DNA of 64,000 nt from Microbacterium sp. MAH-37 (GTDB lineage: Bacteria > Actinomycetota > Actinomycetes > Actinomycetales > Microbacteriaceae): assembly GCF_009758255.1 (NCBI RefSeq), contig NZ_WSEN01000010.1, positions 62,001 to 126,000 of the forward strand, given 5' to 3'. Shown here in pieces: positions 7,245-16,440 of the stretch. The notes under the pieces were generated by a model, which did no database searches, was not told the DNA's origin, and saw nothing but the letters and a program-made list of their open reading frames with translations. Each line of letters starts with the position of its first letter. The first letter of the stretch is position 1. Made by a program: the position numbers and the translations under genes.

Positions 7245-8399
7245 TCAGCGAGGCGCCACGATGGCGTCGGTCGCGGTCGTCAGGAAGGCGTCCTCCTGCG
7301 CCTTGCGGGAGATCACGACGGCGCGGGCGGGATTCACGGCGAACCTCAGCTCGTCCCCCGCGCGCGGCACTTCATCGATGCTCAGGTCGGACGTCTCCAC
7401 CCGCACGCGCAGCGGGAGCCCGTCGGCACGGACGAGCAGGTTGACGGCGCTGCCCAGGTAGGTGGTGCGCTCGACGACACCGGTGAAGCGCCCGACGTCG
7501 AACCCGTCTCGATGATCGATACGCACATGCGCGGCGCGGAAGGCGAGGTCGGCACGATCCCCCACAGCGACGCCGGTGGTGGCGGTTCCGGCGATGACGA
7601 GCGAGGTGCCGTCGACGCGGATGTCCGCGACGCCGTCATCGACGGCGATGACCTCACCGGGCAGGATGTTCTGGAATCCCATGAAGTCGGCCACGTACGC
7701 GGACCGTGGACGATCGTAAAGCTCGACCGGCGCGCCGTCCTGCATGATCTCGCCCTCGCTCATGACGATGATGCGATCGGATAGGGTGATCGCCTCCTCC
7801 TGGTCGTGCGTGACGTAAACCGAGGTCGTCTCGAACTGGTTGTGCAGCGCTCGCACCTGTTGCCCCATCTGGTATCGCAGTTTGGAGTCCAGGTTGGACA
7901 GCGGCTCATCGTAGAAGATGATCCCCGGTCGGGCGGCCAGAGCGCGCGCGAGAGCCACACGCTGCTGCTGGCCGCCTGACAGGGCCGTCACGGGCCGCTT
8001 CTCGAACTCCCCGAGGCCGACCGCGTCGAGCATCTCGCGCACTCTGTTCTGACGGTCCTGGCTGCCGAGTCTCGCCACCTTGAGCGGGTACGCCACGTTC
8101 TCGGCGACGCTCATGTGCGGCCAGAGCGCGTAGCTCTGGAACACCATGCCGACGCGCCTCTTGTCCGCGGGGACGAAGGTGCGCCGATCGGTGTCCACCA
8201 CGATGCGATCACCCATGGTGATCCGCCCCGTGGTGGGCCGCTCGAGACCTGCGAGACAGCGCAGCGTCGTCGTCTTGCCGCAGCCGGAGGGGCCGAGCAG
8301 GGTGACGAACTCGCCGGAGCCGATCCGCAGATCGAGTCCGTGCAGCGCCGCTTTGCTGCCGTACCGCTTGGTGAGCCCGGAGACCAGAACCTCAGTCAT
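7245..8399 (-). CDS. ABC transporter ATP-binding protein (PotA/FbpC type)
   Basis: A 384-residue ATPase of an importer on the cytoplasmic face of the membrane. Walker A GPSGCGKTT is near residue 36, the signature LSGGQQQR near 137, Walker B with D-loop FYDEPLSNLDSK near 160, and the switch histidine in YVTHDQEEA. The C-terminal 130 residues form a TOBE domain, typical of spermidine/iron/organic-anion importers. It lies between the binding protein and amidohydrolase genes in the 11355-5247 operon. The start is at 8399, 42 bases from the binding-protein gene. Confidence 0.95.
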   Translation of the reverse strand: MTEVLVSGLTKRYGSKAALHGLDLRIGSGEFVTLLGPSGCGKTTTLRCLAGLERPTTGRITMGDRIVVDTDRRTFVPADKRRVGMVFQSYALWPHMSVAENVAYPLKVARLGSQDRQNRVREMLDAVGLGEFEKRPVTALSGGQQQRVALARALAARPGIIFYDEPLSNLDSKLRYQMGQQVRALHNQFETTSVYVTHDQEEAITLSDRIIVMSEGEIMQDGAPVELYDRPRSAYVADFMGFQNILPGEVIAVDDGVADIRVDGTSLVIAGTATTGVAVGDRADLAFRAAHVRIDHRDGFDVGRFTGVVERTTYLGSAVNLLVRADGLPLRVRVETSDLSIDEVPRAGDELRFAVNPARAVVISRKAQEDAFLTTATDAIVAPR

Positions 8400-8441
8400 G
8401 TCAGTCGATGCCTTCCCGTCGGGGAGTTGGAGGGCGGATTC

Positions 8442-9563
8442 CTACTTCTTGAACTGCTCGTCGATGAAGTCGAAGTAGGGCTGGTTGAACGCGGGGTCGG
8501 GGTTGGAGAACGGCAGTCGCTCGAGCTTGTCCAGCGACGGCGTGCCCTCCGGACCGGGTGCGTCCGGCGTCCATCCGTAGGAGCGGTTCTTCTCGGCCAG
8601 GGCCTGCTGTCCCTCGGGCGAGTAGAGCCAGTTGATGTAGAGCTGCGAGGTGTCCGGGTGCGGTGCGTCGTTGATCAGGCACATGCCGGTACGCGACATG
8701 AAGTTGCCGCCGTCATCCACCGGGAACACCATCTTGATCGGACCGCCCTTGGCCTTGGTGTCCTCGTAGAAGCCCTGGTACACCGCGATCCCGACCGGGA
8801 ACCGACCGCTGGCCACGTCGGAGGCGACGTTCGGCTCGGACTGGGCGAACTGCACGTCCTGGTCGGCGAGCTTCTCGACGTAGGGCTTGCCCCAGGTGTC
8901 CTCGCTCTCCGGGACCATCAGCGAGGTGAGGATGTAGCGGATGCCGCCGGGGACCGTGGGGTCGCCCATCGAGAGCTTGCCCTTCCACTTCGGGTCGAGC
9001 AGGTCCTCCCAGTTCTTCGGCGCCTCGTCGTCCTTCACCATGTCGGTGTTGTAGACGAATCCGAAGTAGCGGAGTGCGTAGTAGGTGAGCTTGCCGTCGA
9101 AGTTCGTCGGGATCTCGAAGCCTTCCGGCCCGGTGCGCACATCAGCCTTGGTGCACAGCCCCGGCTGCGCCGCGACCTGTGGGGACTCCCCGCCGTCATA
9201 GGCGTCGGCGATGCGGTTGCCACTCTCCGCCTCGGCCTGGATTTTCGTGATGCTCTGCGCGTCCGGCTGATCCTGCGGAATCACCTTGATGCCCGGGAAC
9301 CGGTCGGTGAAGACCTTGAACAGCGCTTTCTGCGCCGAGACGCTCGGACCGTAGAGCACGAGGTCGGTCTTGCCGTCCTCCATGGCCTTGTCGTACAGCT
9401 CGTTCATGTACTTGTTCGCATCGGCGGACGCGCCAGGGACCTCGATCGGCTTGTCCGGCTTGGCTGCGGCGCCTCCGCCGGAGCACGCGGTGAGGGCTGC
9501 GATGGCACCGGCGGCGAGGATCGCCGCGCCGATGCGGAGTGTCTTGCGGGAGAACGTCATCAT
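8442..9563 (-). CDS. ABC transporter substrate-binding lipoprotein (type 1 Fe/polyamine-like)
   Basis: A 373-residue lipoprotein. The signal peptide ends in a lipobox (ALTAC, Cys27) followed by a Gly/Ala linker, so it is tethered outside the membrane. The remainder has the solute-binding fold of the Fe3+/thiamin/polyamine/phosphonate group. Two ATG codons (9563 and 9560) follow a GAGAGGAAG ribosome site. It feeds the fused permease (9580-11355) and the ATPase (7245-8399). The ligand cannot be read directly; the operon context suggests an organic acid or amine that is then degraded. Confidence 0.93.
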   Translation of the reverse strand: MMTFSRKTLRIGAAILAAGAIAALTACSGGGAAAKPDKPIEVPGASADANKYMNELYDKAMEDGKTDLVLYGPSVSAQKALFKVFTDRFPGIKVIPQDQPDAQSITKIQAEAESGNRIADAYDGGESPQVAAQPGLCTKADVRTGPEGFEIPTNFDGKLTYYALRYFGFVYNTDMVKDDEAPKNWEDLLDPKWKGKLSMGDPTVPGGIRYILTSLMVPESEDTWGKPYVEKLADQDVQFAQSEPNVASDVASGRFPVGIAVYQGFYEDTKAKGGPIKMVFPVDDGGNFMSRTGMCLINDAPHPDTSQLYINWLYSPEGQQALAEKNRSYGWTPDAPGPEGTPSLDKLERLPFSNPDPAFNQPYFDFIDEQFKK

Positions 9564-9579
9564 TCTTCCTCTCGGATTG

Positions 9580-11355
9580 TCAGGGTGTGATGCGGGTGAG
9601 GGGGACAGTGGTGGCCCGTTCCGAGCGTCCGCGGACGCGAGGACCGAACTTCATCGCGAGCGCGGCGAGGCCGAGGACCGACATCGCGGCGACGAGGATG
9701 ATCATGAACAGCGCCGCGCCCTGGGACATGTTCCCGAGCAGGAACTCCTGGAATGCGGTCAGCGAGACGGGCTGGAGCCCGGGAGGCGCGAGCAGCATCG
9801 GCACTGCAAGGTTGCCGGAGATGAACAGCGCGGAGAGGAACCAGCCGGCCAGGAAGCTGGGGATCACGAGCCGCAGCACGATGCTCAGCAGCACCCGCAC
9901 CGACCCGGCGCCCGAGGTGCGGGCAGCCTCCTCGAGTTCGGGCGACAGCTGAGCGAGAGCACCCTCCGCGATACGGCTGGACACCGGAATCGTCGCGACC
10001 ACGAGCACCAGGGTCATCAGGAACGCTGATCCGTACAGGCCGCGGAATGCCGGCACGTAGAGCACCGCGAACATGTAGGCGAGTGCCAGCACGATTCCAG
10101 GCAGCGCCCACGGGACCCACACCGCGAACGAGGTGTACGAGCGGATGAAGCCCGAGCGACGCGCGGTCACGTAGGCCGTCAGCAGCGCGATCGCGATGGA
10201 GCCGAAGCCGCCGATCACGGCGAGCCACGCCGTGAGGGCGAGGCTGGAGCTGAACTCCTGGTCGGTGAGCATCTGCACGTAGTTGTCGAACGTGAGCCCC
10301 GTGCTCATCACGCCGAAGATGGGCTGCAGGCTGCCGAGGATCATGGCGAACAGCGGCAGCACCAGATTCAGCAGCACGAACAGCACGACCAGCGCCGCGA
10401 GCACCCAGCGAACAGGACCGAGCTCCTGCGGCTCGCGCCGCGACGTCTTGCCGGTCAGGGTCGTGAAGCTGCGACCCCGGAGCAGCCACCGCTGAGCGAG
10501 GAACAGCAGCAGCACCAGGATGATCAGCACCAGCGACAGCGCGAACGCCTTCGTGTACTCGGCGGGCGCCTGGTCGCGGACGTAGTGGTAGATCTGCGTG
10601 GAGAAGACGAAGATGCCGGCCTGCCTCCCGATCAGCTGAGGGCTGTCGAAGGACTGGAACACCAGGACGGCCACGAGGATCGCGGCGCCGGTGATCGCAG
10701 GTCCGACCGAGGGCAGCGTGATCGTGAAGAAGGTGCGCACGGCGCCGGCTCCGCTGATCGCCGCCGCCTCGTCGAGCGACTGGTCGCGGTTCTTGAACGC
10801 GCCGAGCATCAGGAAGTAGGCGAACGGCATGTAGCCCAGCGACATGAGCAGGATCAGTCCGCCCCAGGTCTGGATGTTCATGAACGAACCGGTCGCGCCC
10901 AGCATCCGCGCCCACTGGTTGAGCAGCCCGTTCTGCGGGTTGCCCAGCATGATCCAGCCAAGGGTGTGGAACAGCGGGGGGACGAAGAGGTTGATCGCCA
11001 TCAGCGGCGTGAGCAGCCGGCGGCCGGGGACGTTGGTGTTGGCGGCGATCCAGGCGAACAGCCCGCCGCCGGCCACCGAGATCGTCCCGCAGACGAGCAC
11101 CAGCACGACGGAGTTCCACATCGTGGTCCAGGTCTCCTCGTCCTGGAACGCCGCGATGAGACCGCCGAGCGTGAAAGGCAGGTTGTCGGACGGGAGTCCG
11201 TCACGGAACGCGCCGATCACGATCATCGTGACGGGGAACACGAAGACCAGGGTGAGCGCCGCCGCGAAGATGGTCCATCCGCCGGCTCCGGTCACGGAGC
11301 GGCGCAGCGACGCACGCCGGTCGCGCTCGAAATCGATCGTCGCAGCCACTGCCAC
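9580..11355 (-). CDS. ABC transporter permease, fused double-domain (FbpB type)
   Basis: A 591-residue membrane protein with two permease halves, each about six transmembrane segments, as in FbpB/ThiP. Both EAA loops are visible: EAAAISGAGAVRTFF near residue 196 and EEAARTSGAGSVRVLL near 478, so one polypeptide forms the whole channel. It is the first gene of the six-gene unit ending at 5247; the ATG at 11355 lies about 70 bases after the predicted -10. A 16-base gap separates it from the binding protein. Confidence 0.94.
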   Translation of the reverse strand: MAVAATIDFERDRRASLRRSVTGAGGWTIFAAALTLVFVFPVTMIVIGAFRDGLPSDNLPFTLGGLIAAFQDEETWTTMWNSVVLVLVCGTISVAGGGLFAWIAANTNVPGRRLLTPLMAINLFVPPLFHTLGWIMLGNPQNGLLNQWARMLGATGSFMNIQTWGGLILLMSLGYMPFAYFLMLGAFKNRDQSLDEAAAISGAGAVRTFFTITLPSVGPAITGAAILVAVLVFQSFDSPQLIGRQAGIFVFSTQIYHYVRDQAPAEYTKAFALSLVLIILVLLLFLAQRWLLRGRSFTTLTGKTSRREPQELGPVRWVLAALVVLFVLLNLVLPLFAMILGSLQPIFGVMSTGLTFDNYVQMLTDQEFSSSLALTAWLAVIGGFGSIAIALLTAYVTARRSGFIRSYTSFAVWVPWALPGIVLALAYMFAVLYVPAFRGLYGSAFLMTLVLVVATIPVSSRIAEGALAQLSPELEEAARTSGAGSVRVLLSIVLRLVIPSFLAGWFLSALFISGNLAVPMLLAPPGLQPVSLTAFQEFLLGNMSQGAALFMIILVAAMSVLGLAALAMKFGPRVRGRSERATTVPLTRITP

Positions 11356-11423
11356 ATCCCTTCGCGCCTGTCAGGCGTCGTCGGTTCTGAATCGGGTGAG
11401 GACGGCTTCGTCCTGGTGTGTGC

Positions 11424-11502
11424 CAGCGTACGAACCGAGGATATGAGCGATCTTCAGTAGTCGCTCCTAAGTCCTCGGTGCCCCATCCGACACTGTGTCG
11501 GA
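11424..11502 (-). promoter_or_regulatory. Promoter of the ABC-amidohydrolase-Rieske unit with CGACA-N3-TGTCG site (site i)
   Basis: The perfect palindrome TCCGACACTGTGTCGGA (11486-11502, core 11488-11500) lies 58 bases upstream of a -10-like TACGCT (11429-11424) on the minus strand. The same core and spacing recur before four other catabolic units (23752, 25765, 27407, 29182). The position, around -70 to -80 from the expected start site, suits an activator. Confidence 0.7.
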
Positions 11503-11526
11503 CACCGTCCGACCGGGGCTGAAGGT

Positions 11527-11542
11527 CGCCCTCGAGAGGGCG
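11527..11542 (-). terminator. Short hairpin after the aminotransferase gene
   Basis: A 6-bp GC-rich stem (CGCCCT with AGGGCG) with CGAG loop just past the stop of the aminotransferase gene; weak and without a T-run, so only a possible terminator. Confidence 0.35.
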
Positions 11543-11547
11543 GCCGG

Positions 11548-12597
11548 CTATCTCAACGCGGCCAGTGCGGCGTCGTTCTCCTCGGGGAGACCGACGGTGA
11601 CGCGAACGCCTCCGGATGCCGGGAACGACCGGGCCAGCACGCCCTGCGCGGCGAACCGCTCCATGAGCTGCAGCGCGTCGCCGTACACGAAGAGGAAGTT
11701 CGACTGGCTGGGCAGGAACGAGACGCCGGCGTCGCGGAGCGCCACCTCCATCCGTTCCCGCTCGGAGACGATCACGGCGATGCGCTCCGCGGCGATGGCC
11801 TGTGCCTCCGATCCGAAGGCGGCGATCACGGCTGCCTCCGCGATGCCGTTGAGCGCGAAACCCACCGAAGTGCGACGCAGCGCCTCGGCCACCCGCGGTG
11901 CCGCTGCCGCATAACCGGCACGAAGGCCGGCCAGGCCGTGCGACTTCGACAGGGTGCGAAGGATCACGAGGTTGTCGAACTCGTCCAGGAGCGCCTCCGT
12001 CGCGTCGAACGGCTCGGCGGTGACGAACTCCCGGTAGGCCTCGTCGAGGACGACGAGCACGTTCGCCGGGACCTCACGGAGGAAGGAGCGGATGGCCTCC
12101 ACACCGACGAAGCCGCCGGTCGGGTTATTGGGGTTGCACAGGTACGCGATCCGCGTGGCCGGGCCGATGGCCGCGAGCATGGCGGGCATGTCCATCGCAC
12201 CGTCTTCAGCCAGGTCGACCGGCGTGCGCTCGGCCCCGGCGAGTCCGAGCGCGGCGGAGTACGCCTCGAAGGACGGCCAGCAGTACACGCCGTCGACGCC
12301 CGGCTCGCACACCAGCCTGGCCAGACCGTGCAGCAGTGAGCCGGAGCCGTTGTCGATCGCGATGCGCTCGGTATCGATCCCCATCGACTGGGCCACCGCG
12401 GTGCGCGCCGCCGTGCGGTGGTAGTCGGGATAGCGGTGCGCCGACCGGGCGGCGGCGGACATCGCGTGAAGGATCGGCTCGCTCGGACCCCACGGCATCT
12501 CGTTCTGCGAGAGGCGGATCGGCGGGGGCGTCGCACCTGCCGGACGATTGGGGGCGGCGAGCATCTCATCGATCACGCTGCGGAACTCGAGCACCAT
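11548..12597 (-). CDS. HisC-like class I/II aminotransferase
   Basis: A 349-residue pyridoxal-phosphate aminotransferase of the histidinol-phosphate/aromatic aminotransferase group. Visible motifs are the RLSQNEMPWGPS entry, CNPNNPTGGF, the DEAYREF segment and the PLP lysine in RTLSKSHGLAGLRAGY. It is unlikely to serve histidine biosynthesis here, because its neighbours are catabolic ThDP and dehydrogenase genes; I infer transamination of an imported amino acid. The ATG at 12597 has AGGAGGAA 6 bases upstream, so the upstream TTG (12645) is rejected. It has its own promoter region with an AT-rich operator. Confidence 0.88.
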   Translation of the reverse strand: MVLEFRSVIDEMLAAPNRPAGATPPPIRLSQNEMPWGPSEPILHAMSAAARSAHRYPDYHRTAARTAVAQSMGIDTERIAIDNGSGSLLHGLARLVCEPGVDGVYCWPSFEAYSAALGLAGAERTPVDLAEDGAMDMPAMLAAIGPATRIAYLCNPNNPTGGFVGVEAIRSFLREVPANVLVVLDEAYREFVTAEPFDATEALLDEFDNLVILRTLSKSHGLAGLRAGYAAAAPRVAEALRRTSVGFALNGIAEAAVIAAFGSEAQAIAAERIAVIVSERERMEVALRDAGVSFLPSQSNFLFVYGDALQLMERFAAQGVLARSFPASGGVRVTVGLPEENDAALAALR

Positions 12598-12616
12598 TGC
12601 GGTTCCTCCTGAGGGG

Positions 12617-12646
12617 CAACAATTGTCAATATTGAATATGAACAAT
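12617..12646 (-). promoter_or_regulatory. AT-rich operator A (TATTGAATAT) before the aminotransferase
   Basis: A strikingly AT-rich island contains the palindromes ACAATTGT (12619-12626) and TCAATATTGA (12626-12635), an ATTGT...ACAAT dyad (12622-12646), and the shared core TATTGAATAT (12630-12639). The same core appears at 15119-15128 and, as TATTGAATT, at 16451-16459. It lies 20-50 bases before the aminotransferase start. Confidence 0.65.
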
Positions 12647-12689
12647 ATGCCCGCGACGGTTCGCTGTCAAACCGGCGACCCCGCACCGA

Positions 12690-13370
12690 TCAGGACGGAT
12701 GCTGCGCGACCCAGGCGGCACCGCGGTGGCGCTCCACGGCGGAGGCAGCCAGGGCGTGATCGCGGCCCACGACCGCCTCCGCGAAGTCGAGGTGGGTGCG
12801 GAGGCGCTCCGGCGTGCTGGGCGCCGTGGCACCCTCCAGCTCCTCGGCGATGATGTAGTCGACGAGGTTCGTGTACAGGCTGCGCAACAGCTCGTTCGGC
12901 GTGATCCGCGCGATGCGCGCGTGCAGCGCCCAGATGGCCGCAGCCGCCTGCGGCGTGTCCCACTCGGCCTCCAACCGGGCGGCGCGCTCCCTCACATCCG
13001 CGATGTCACCCTCCGACGCGAATTCGACGGCGTCGTGCAGGACGGTGCCGTCCAGCGCATCGAGCACACGCAGGCAGTTCGCCACCGTCGTCTTCTCCTC
13101 GCGCAGCTGGAGGAGCTGATCGCTGAGCTGCATGAACGGTGACCTGGCCGCGACGAAGATCCCTCCACCCGGACCAGGCTTGGCGTCCACTACGCCGCGG
13201 GAGCGCAGCAGTTGGATGGCTTCACTGAGCGTCGCCGGCGCCACCGTGAACCGGGCCGCCAGCTCCTGGCGCCGGCCGACGAAATGACCGGGCTTCCACC
13301 CGCTGGAGGTGATCTCCTGCTCCAGGGCTCTCGCGACCTGGACCGCGGCAGCGGCATTGGTGATCGTCAT
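12690..13370 (-). CDS. GntR-family (FadR-type) transcriptional regulator
   Basis: A 226-residue regulator. The N-terminal winged helix is atypical but clear (RRQELAARFTVAPATLSEAIQLLRSRGVVDAKPGPGGGIFVA), and the C-terminal half is an all-helical FCD-like ligand domain (LRVLDALDGTVLHDAVEFAS; LHARIARITPNELLRSLY). I chose ATG 13370 with AAGGAG upstream over the longer frame to 13598. It lies between the aminotransferase and ThDP genes and is a prime candidate to bind the TATTGAAT operators around it. FCD regulators usually respond to organic acids. Confidence 0.88.
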   Translation of the reverse strand: MTITNAAAAVQVARALEQEITSSGWKPGHFVGRRQELAARFTVAPATLSEAIQLLRSRGVVDAKPGPGGGIFVAARSPFMQLSDQLLQLREEKTTVANCLRVLDALDGTVLHDAVEFASEGDIADVRERAARLEAEWDTPQAAAAIWALHARIARITPNELLRSLYTNLVDYIIAEELEGATAPSTPERLRTHLDFAEAVVGRDHALAASAVERHRGAAWVAQHPS

Positions 13371-13438
13371 AGCTCTCCTTCGGTTCCGTCGACGACGTGC
13401 CACGGAGGCGGGCGTGTCTACATCAGATCTACACGATT

Positions 13439-13473
13439 CCGCGGCGGGATGACGGATGCCGGTCCCGCCGCGG
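13439..13473 (-). terminator. Terminator after the first ThDP enzyme
   Basis: Perfect 11-bp GC-rich stem (CCGCGGCGGGA with its complement) and 13-base loop, 7 bases beyond the stop codon at 13480. It separates the ThDP gene from the gntR transcription start. Confidence 0.7.
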
Positions 13474-13479
13474 AGCGGG

Positions 13480-15090
13480 TCAGTGCTTCTCGTGGATGAA
13501 CGACCACGGCGAGGGGAAGACCCCCACCGGCACCTTGATGACCGCCGGGCGCCGGGCCGCGATGGCGTTCCCGATCGCGCGCTGCACGGCATCCGCATCG
13601 TCAGCCAGCGCGAAGTCGATGCCGAACGCCTGCGCGAGCAGTTCGAAGTCGGGGTTCGTCAGGTCGGAGCCGATGAAGCGGCCGCCGTAGGTGTCACGCT
13701 GGATGCGCCAGACGTTGCCGAATCGGTTGTCCTCGAAGAGCACGGTGATTAGCGGGATGCCGTACTTCTTCGCCGTGGCGAACTCCTGCAACGACCAGCC
13801 GATGCCGCCGTCACCGGTGACCACGACGACCGGGCGCTCCCCCGCGCCGACCGCGGCGCCGAGGGCGGTGGGCATGGCGTAGCCCAGGGTGCCCTGATAG
13901 CCGGGCCAGACATACGAGTGCGGCGCGTGCACCGGATACCCGTAGGTCGACACGTAGCCGATCTGGGTGAGCTCGTTGACGAAGATCCCGTCCTCGGGCA
14001 GCGCCGCCCTGATGGCATCGACGAACGCCATCTGGGGGGCGACCTGGGCGCGCACGCGCGCCTCGCCGTCCGCGCGCAGGCGCGCGAGTTCGTCGCCCCA
14101 TCCGCTGCGACGCTGCACGCGCTCGACGAGCGCCTCCAGCACAGCGGTGGCGTCGGCGTGCACCGCGAGGTCGGGGCGGCGTGGCGGCGTGAAGTCGGTG
14201 CGGTCGATGTTCACCAGCGCCAGACGCGCGTCGCCGATGCCGAGCTGCTGACCGAACGGGGTGAGGAACCGGCTGCCGAACGAGACGACGAGATCGGCGG
14301 TGTCGCGGAGCTCCCACAGCGCGAACGCGGGCAGCGCATGCGGATCACGGGCGTCGAGGGCACCGCGGCCGTTCTCGCTCATGACGACGGGTGCGTCGAG
14401 CAGGTCGGCGAGCCGGGAGAGCAGGTCGAACGCCCGCTGCCCGCGGACTCCGCCTCCGACGTGGATGACCGGACGACGGCTGGCCGCGAGCATCGCGACG
14501 AGTTCGGCGATGCAGTCCTCGGGGGCGACCGGCGCCGGGACAGGGAAAGGGTCGCCGACCTCGAGGTCGGCGACGGCGTGCAGCAGATCGGGCCCCAGTT
14601 CGAGTGCGACGGGGCGCGGCCGGCCGGTGCGCATCTGCCGGAAGCCCTCGTGCACGAGTTCCGGGATCTCCTCGACCCTGGTGGGACGCGCCGCCCACTT
14701 GGTGAGTCCTTCGATCGTCTCGCTCTGCTTCGGGATCTCGTGCAGGGCGCCCAGGCCGGAGCCGACGAGGGTCGACGGGATCGTGCCGGCGAGGAGCATC
14801 ACCTGCGAGGAGCAGGCGTAGGCGGTGGCCATTCCTGCGCCGGCGTTGAGCACGCCGGGGCCAGGCACGACCATGGCGACGCCGGGGCGTCCTGTCACGC
14901 GGTGGTAGCCGTCGGCCATGTACGTGGTGCTCTGCTCGTGCCGTGGGACGAGCAGGTTCACCTCGTCCTGCTTGCGGTACATCCCGTCGGTGAGCCCGTC
15001 GAGCTGCACGCCGGGGATGCCGAAGACGGTCTCGACCCCCTCGGTGATCAGTGCCTGTGCGAGTGCGTCGCCGCCTGTCATCTTCGCCAT
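13480..15090 (-). CDS. Thiamin-diphosphate-dependent enzyme, acetolactate synthase-like (ThDP enzyme 1)
   Basis: A 536-residue three-domain ThDP enzyme. The catalytic glutamate is in LVPRHEQSTTYMADGY near residue 50, the central domain carries PVIHVGGGVRG, and the cofactor motif GDGGIGWSLQEFATAKKYGIP runs to N in EDNRFGN. The family includes acetolactate synthase, benzoylformate and other 2-oxoacid decarboxylases. No small regulatory subunit is nearby, which argues for a catabolic decarboxylase or ligase. It is divergent from the PucR-type gene, and an AT-rich palindrome sits between them. With the adjacent aminotransferase and aldehyde dehydrogenase it could form an Ehrlich-type route (inference). 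Confidence 0.85.
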   Translation of the reverse strand: MAKMTGGDALAQALITEGVETVFGIPGVQLDGLTDGMYRKQDEVNLLVPRHEQSTTYMADGYHRVTGRPGVAMVVPGPGVLNAGAGMATAYACSSQVMLLAGTIPSTLVGSGLGALHEIPKQSETIEGLTKWAARPTRVEEIPELVHEGFRQMRTGRPRPVALELGPDLLHAVADLEVGDPFPVPAPVAPEDCIAELVAMLAASRRPVIHVGGGVRGQRAFDLLSRLADLLDAPVVMSENGRGALDARDPHALPAFALWELRDTADLVVSFGSRFLTPFGQQLGIGDARLALVNIDRTDFTPPRRPDLAVHADATAVLEALVERVQRRSGWGDELARLRADGEARVRAQVAPQMAFVDAIRAALPEDGIFVNELTQIGYVSTYGYPVHAPHSYVWPGYQGTLGYAMPTALGAAVGAGERPVVVVTGDGGIGWSLQEFATAKKYGIPLITVLFEDNRFGNVWRIQRDTYGGRFIGSDLTNPDFELLAQAFGIDFALADDADAVQRAIGNAIAARRPAVIKVPVGVFPSPWSFIHEKH

Positions 15091-15114
15091 GTGTGGCCGC
15101 CTCTCTCTGAAATG

Positions 15115-15131
15115 ACTATATTGAATATAGT
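15115..15131. promoter_or_regulatory. AT-rich operator B, perfect 17-bp palindrome
   Basis: ACTATATTGAATATAGT is a perfect palindrome around the G at 15123, about 25 bases before the ThDP gene start and 107 before the divergent PucR-type gene. It overlaps the -10-like TATAGT of the minus-strand gene. It shares TATTGAATAT with operator A. Confidence 0.75.
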
Positions 15132-15238
15132 TCTACTGGCGCAGGCCTCACAAGTCGCCGCCATCCTGTCCGGACACGTCAGGCAGGGCGGCCTAGACTC
15201 GGTCGACGTGCGCGCCGTCGCGCACAGTGAGGTGGACG

Positions 15239-16405
15239 ATGAATCTCGAGGCACAGGTGCAGGCCTACGCTGATCGGCTCGGACGACCGATCATCGTGTT
15301 CGACGTGGAGTTCAACGTGATCGCGTTCAGCGTGCACGACCGCGACGTCGACCATGCGCGGCTCGCGATCATCCTGTCACACAAGGGTTCATCCAGGGCG
15401 CGGGACTCGATCCGGGAGTACCGCGTCGGACAGGCCGACGGCCCGGTGCGCATCCCCCCGATCGACGGCGGGATGACCCGGCACGTCGCCCCCGTCCGCC
15501 ACCAGGGCCAGCTGGTCGGATACGTCTCCTCGACGATCCCTGACGAGACGCCAGACGAGCAGCTCCTCGACGACGACACCATCCGCGAGGGGCGCGAGCA
15601 ACTCGGCGTGATCCTCGCCGCGATGGCGCTCGGCCACCGTGAGGACGAGGACCGGGCACTCCGGCTGGTGACCGCACTGGTGAACGGTGACGCGGCGCAG
15701 CGCGCCAGGGCCGCCGACGAACTGCTCACCGGAGGACTGGTCTCACCGGTGCCGCACTACACGGTGATCACCCTCTCCGCGCCCGCCCCCGCGGATCCCC
15801 ACACCGCCACGCTCCGCCTCGTGCTCGACCGTGCGCTCTCGGTCATTCCGGTCTTTCCCCGGCTCAAGGCCGTCGGCGCGGTGATCGAGGGCGAGGCGGT
15901 CATCGTCGTCCCGTACGAGATCGACCGGGATCGTCTCGACGCGCTACTCGACCTCCCCGCCTTCGCCGAGCTGCGGGCCGGGATCGGCGGCGCCCACTCC
16001 CCCCTCGCCGACGCCCACCGTTCGCGACGCGAGGCCGGGATCGCCGCACGCGGCGCCGCCGTCGACCCGGCCAGGGGACGCGTCGTGCACTGGGACGAGC
16101 TCGGGCTCGACCGCATCCTGCTGCAGCTGCCCATCGAGGAGCTGAGCGCCTCCGACCTGCCCGCCCCGATCCAGCGACTGCTGGACAACCAGTCAGGCCC
16201 GGACCTCGCCGAGACCCTGGAGGCCTACCTGGACTGCGGCTGCGACGCCCAGCGCACCGCACAGGAGCTGCACGTGCACCGCAGCACCCTGTACTACCGC
16301 CTCGATCGCGTGCGCGCGATCACCGATGTCGACCTGGCCGACGGGCATGTGCGGCGCGAGCTGCACACGGCGCTGCGCGTGGCGACCCTCGCCGGCCTGC
16401 GCTGA
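15239..16405 (+). CDS. PucR/CdaR-type transcriptional regulator
   Basis: A 388-residue regulator with an N-terminal sensory region (about residues 1-135, possibly GAF/PAS-like) and a C-terminal PucR helix-turn-helix: TLEAYLDCGCDAQRTAQELHVHRSTLYYRLDRVRAITDVDL. This family (PucR, CdaR, PtmR) mostly activates catabolic genes in response to pathway intermediates. I prefer the ATG at 15239, preceded by GTGAGGTGG, over the GTG at 15227. It is divergent from ThDP enzyme 1 and 111 bases upstream of the aldehyde dehydrogenase. Confidence 0.88.
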   Translation: MNLEAQVQAYADRLGRPIIVFDVEFNVIAFSVHDRDVDHARLAIILSHKGSSRARDSIREYRVGQADGPVRIPPIDGGMTRHVAPVRHQGQLVGYVSSTIPDETPDEQLLDDDTIREGREQLGVILAAMALGHREDEDRALRLVTALVNGDAAQRARAADELLTGGLVSPVPHYTVITLSAPAPADPHTATLRLVLDRALSVIPVFPRLKAVGAVIEGEAVIVVPYEIDRDRLDALLDLPAFAELRAGIGGAHSPLADAHRSRREAGIAARGAAVDPARGRVVHWDELGLDRILLQLPIEELSASDLPAPIQRLLDNQSGPDLAETLEAYLDCGCDAQRTAQELHVHRSTLYYRLDRVRAITDVDLADGHVRRELHTALRVATLAGLR

Positions 16406-16440
16406 CCTCACGCGTTCCGGCCGCCTGGCCGTGTCGCTCG

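Noticed and set aside
11548..12597. Aminotransferase as the histidine-biosynthesis HisC
   Set aside because: No other his genes nearby; it is surrounded by catabolic genes and a dedicated operator.
13480..15090. ThDP enzyme 1 as biosynthetic IlvB
   Set aside because: No ilvN or ilvC nearby, and divergent regulator and operator point to catabolism; not excluded on sequence alone.
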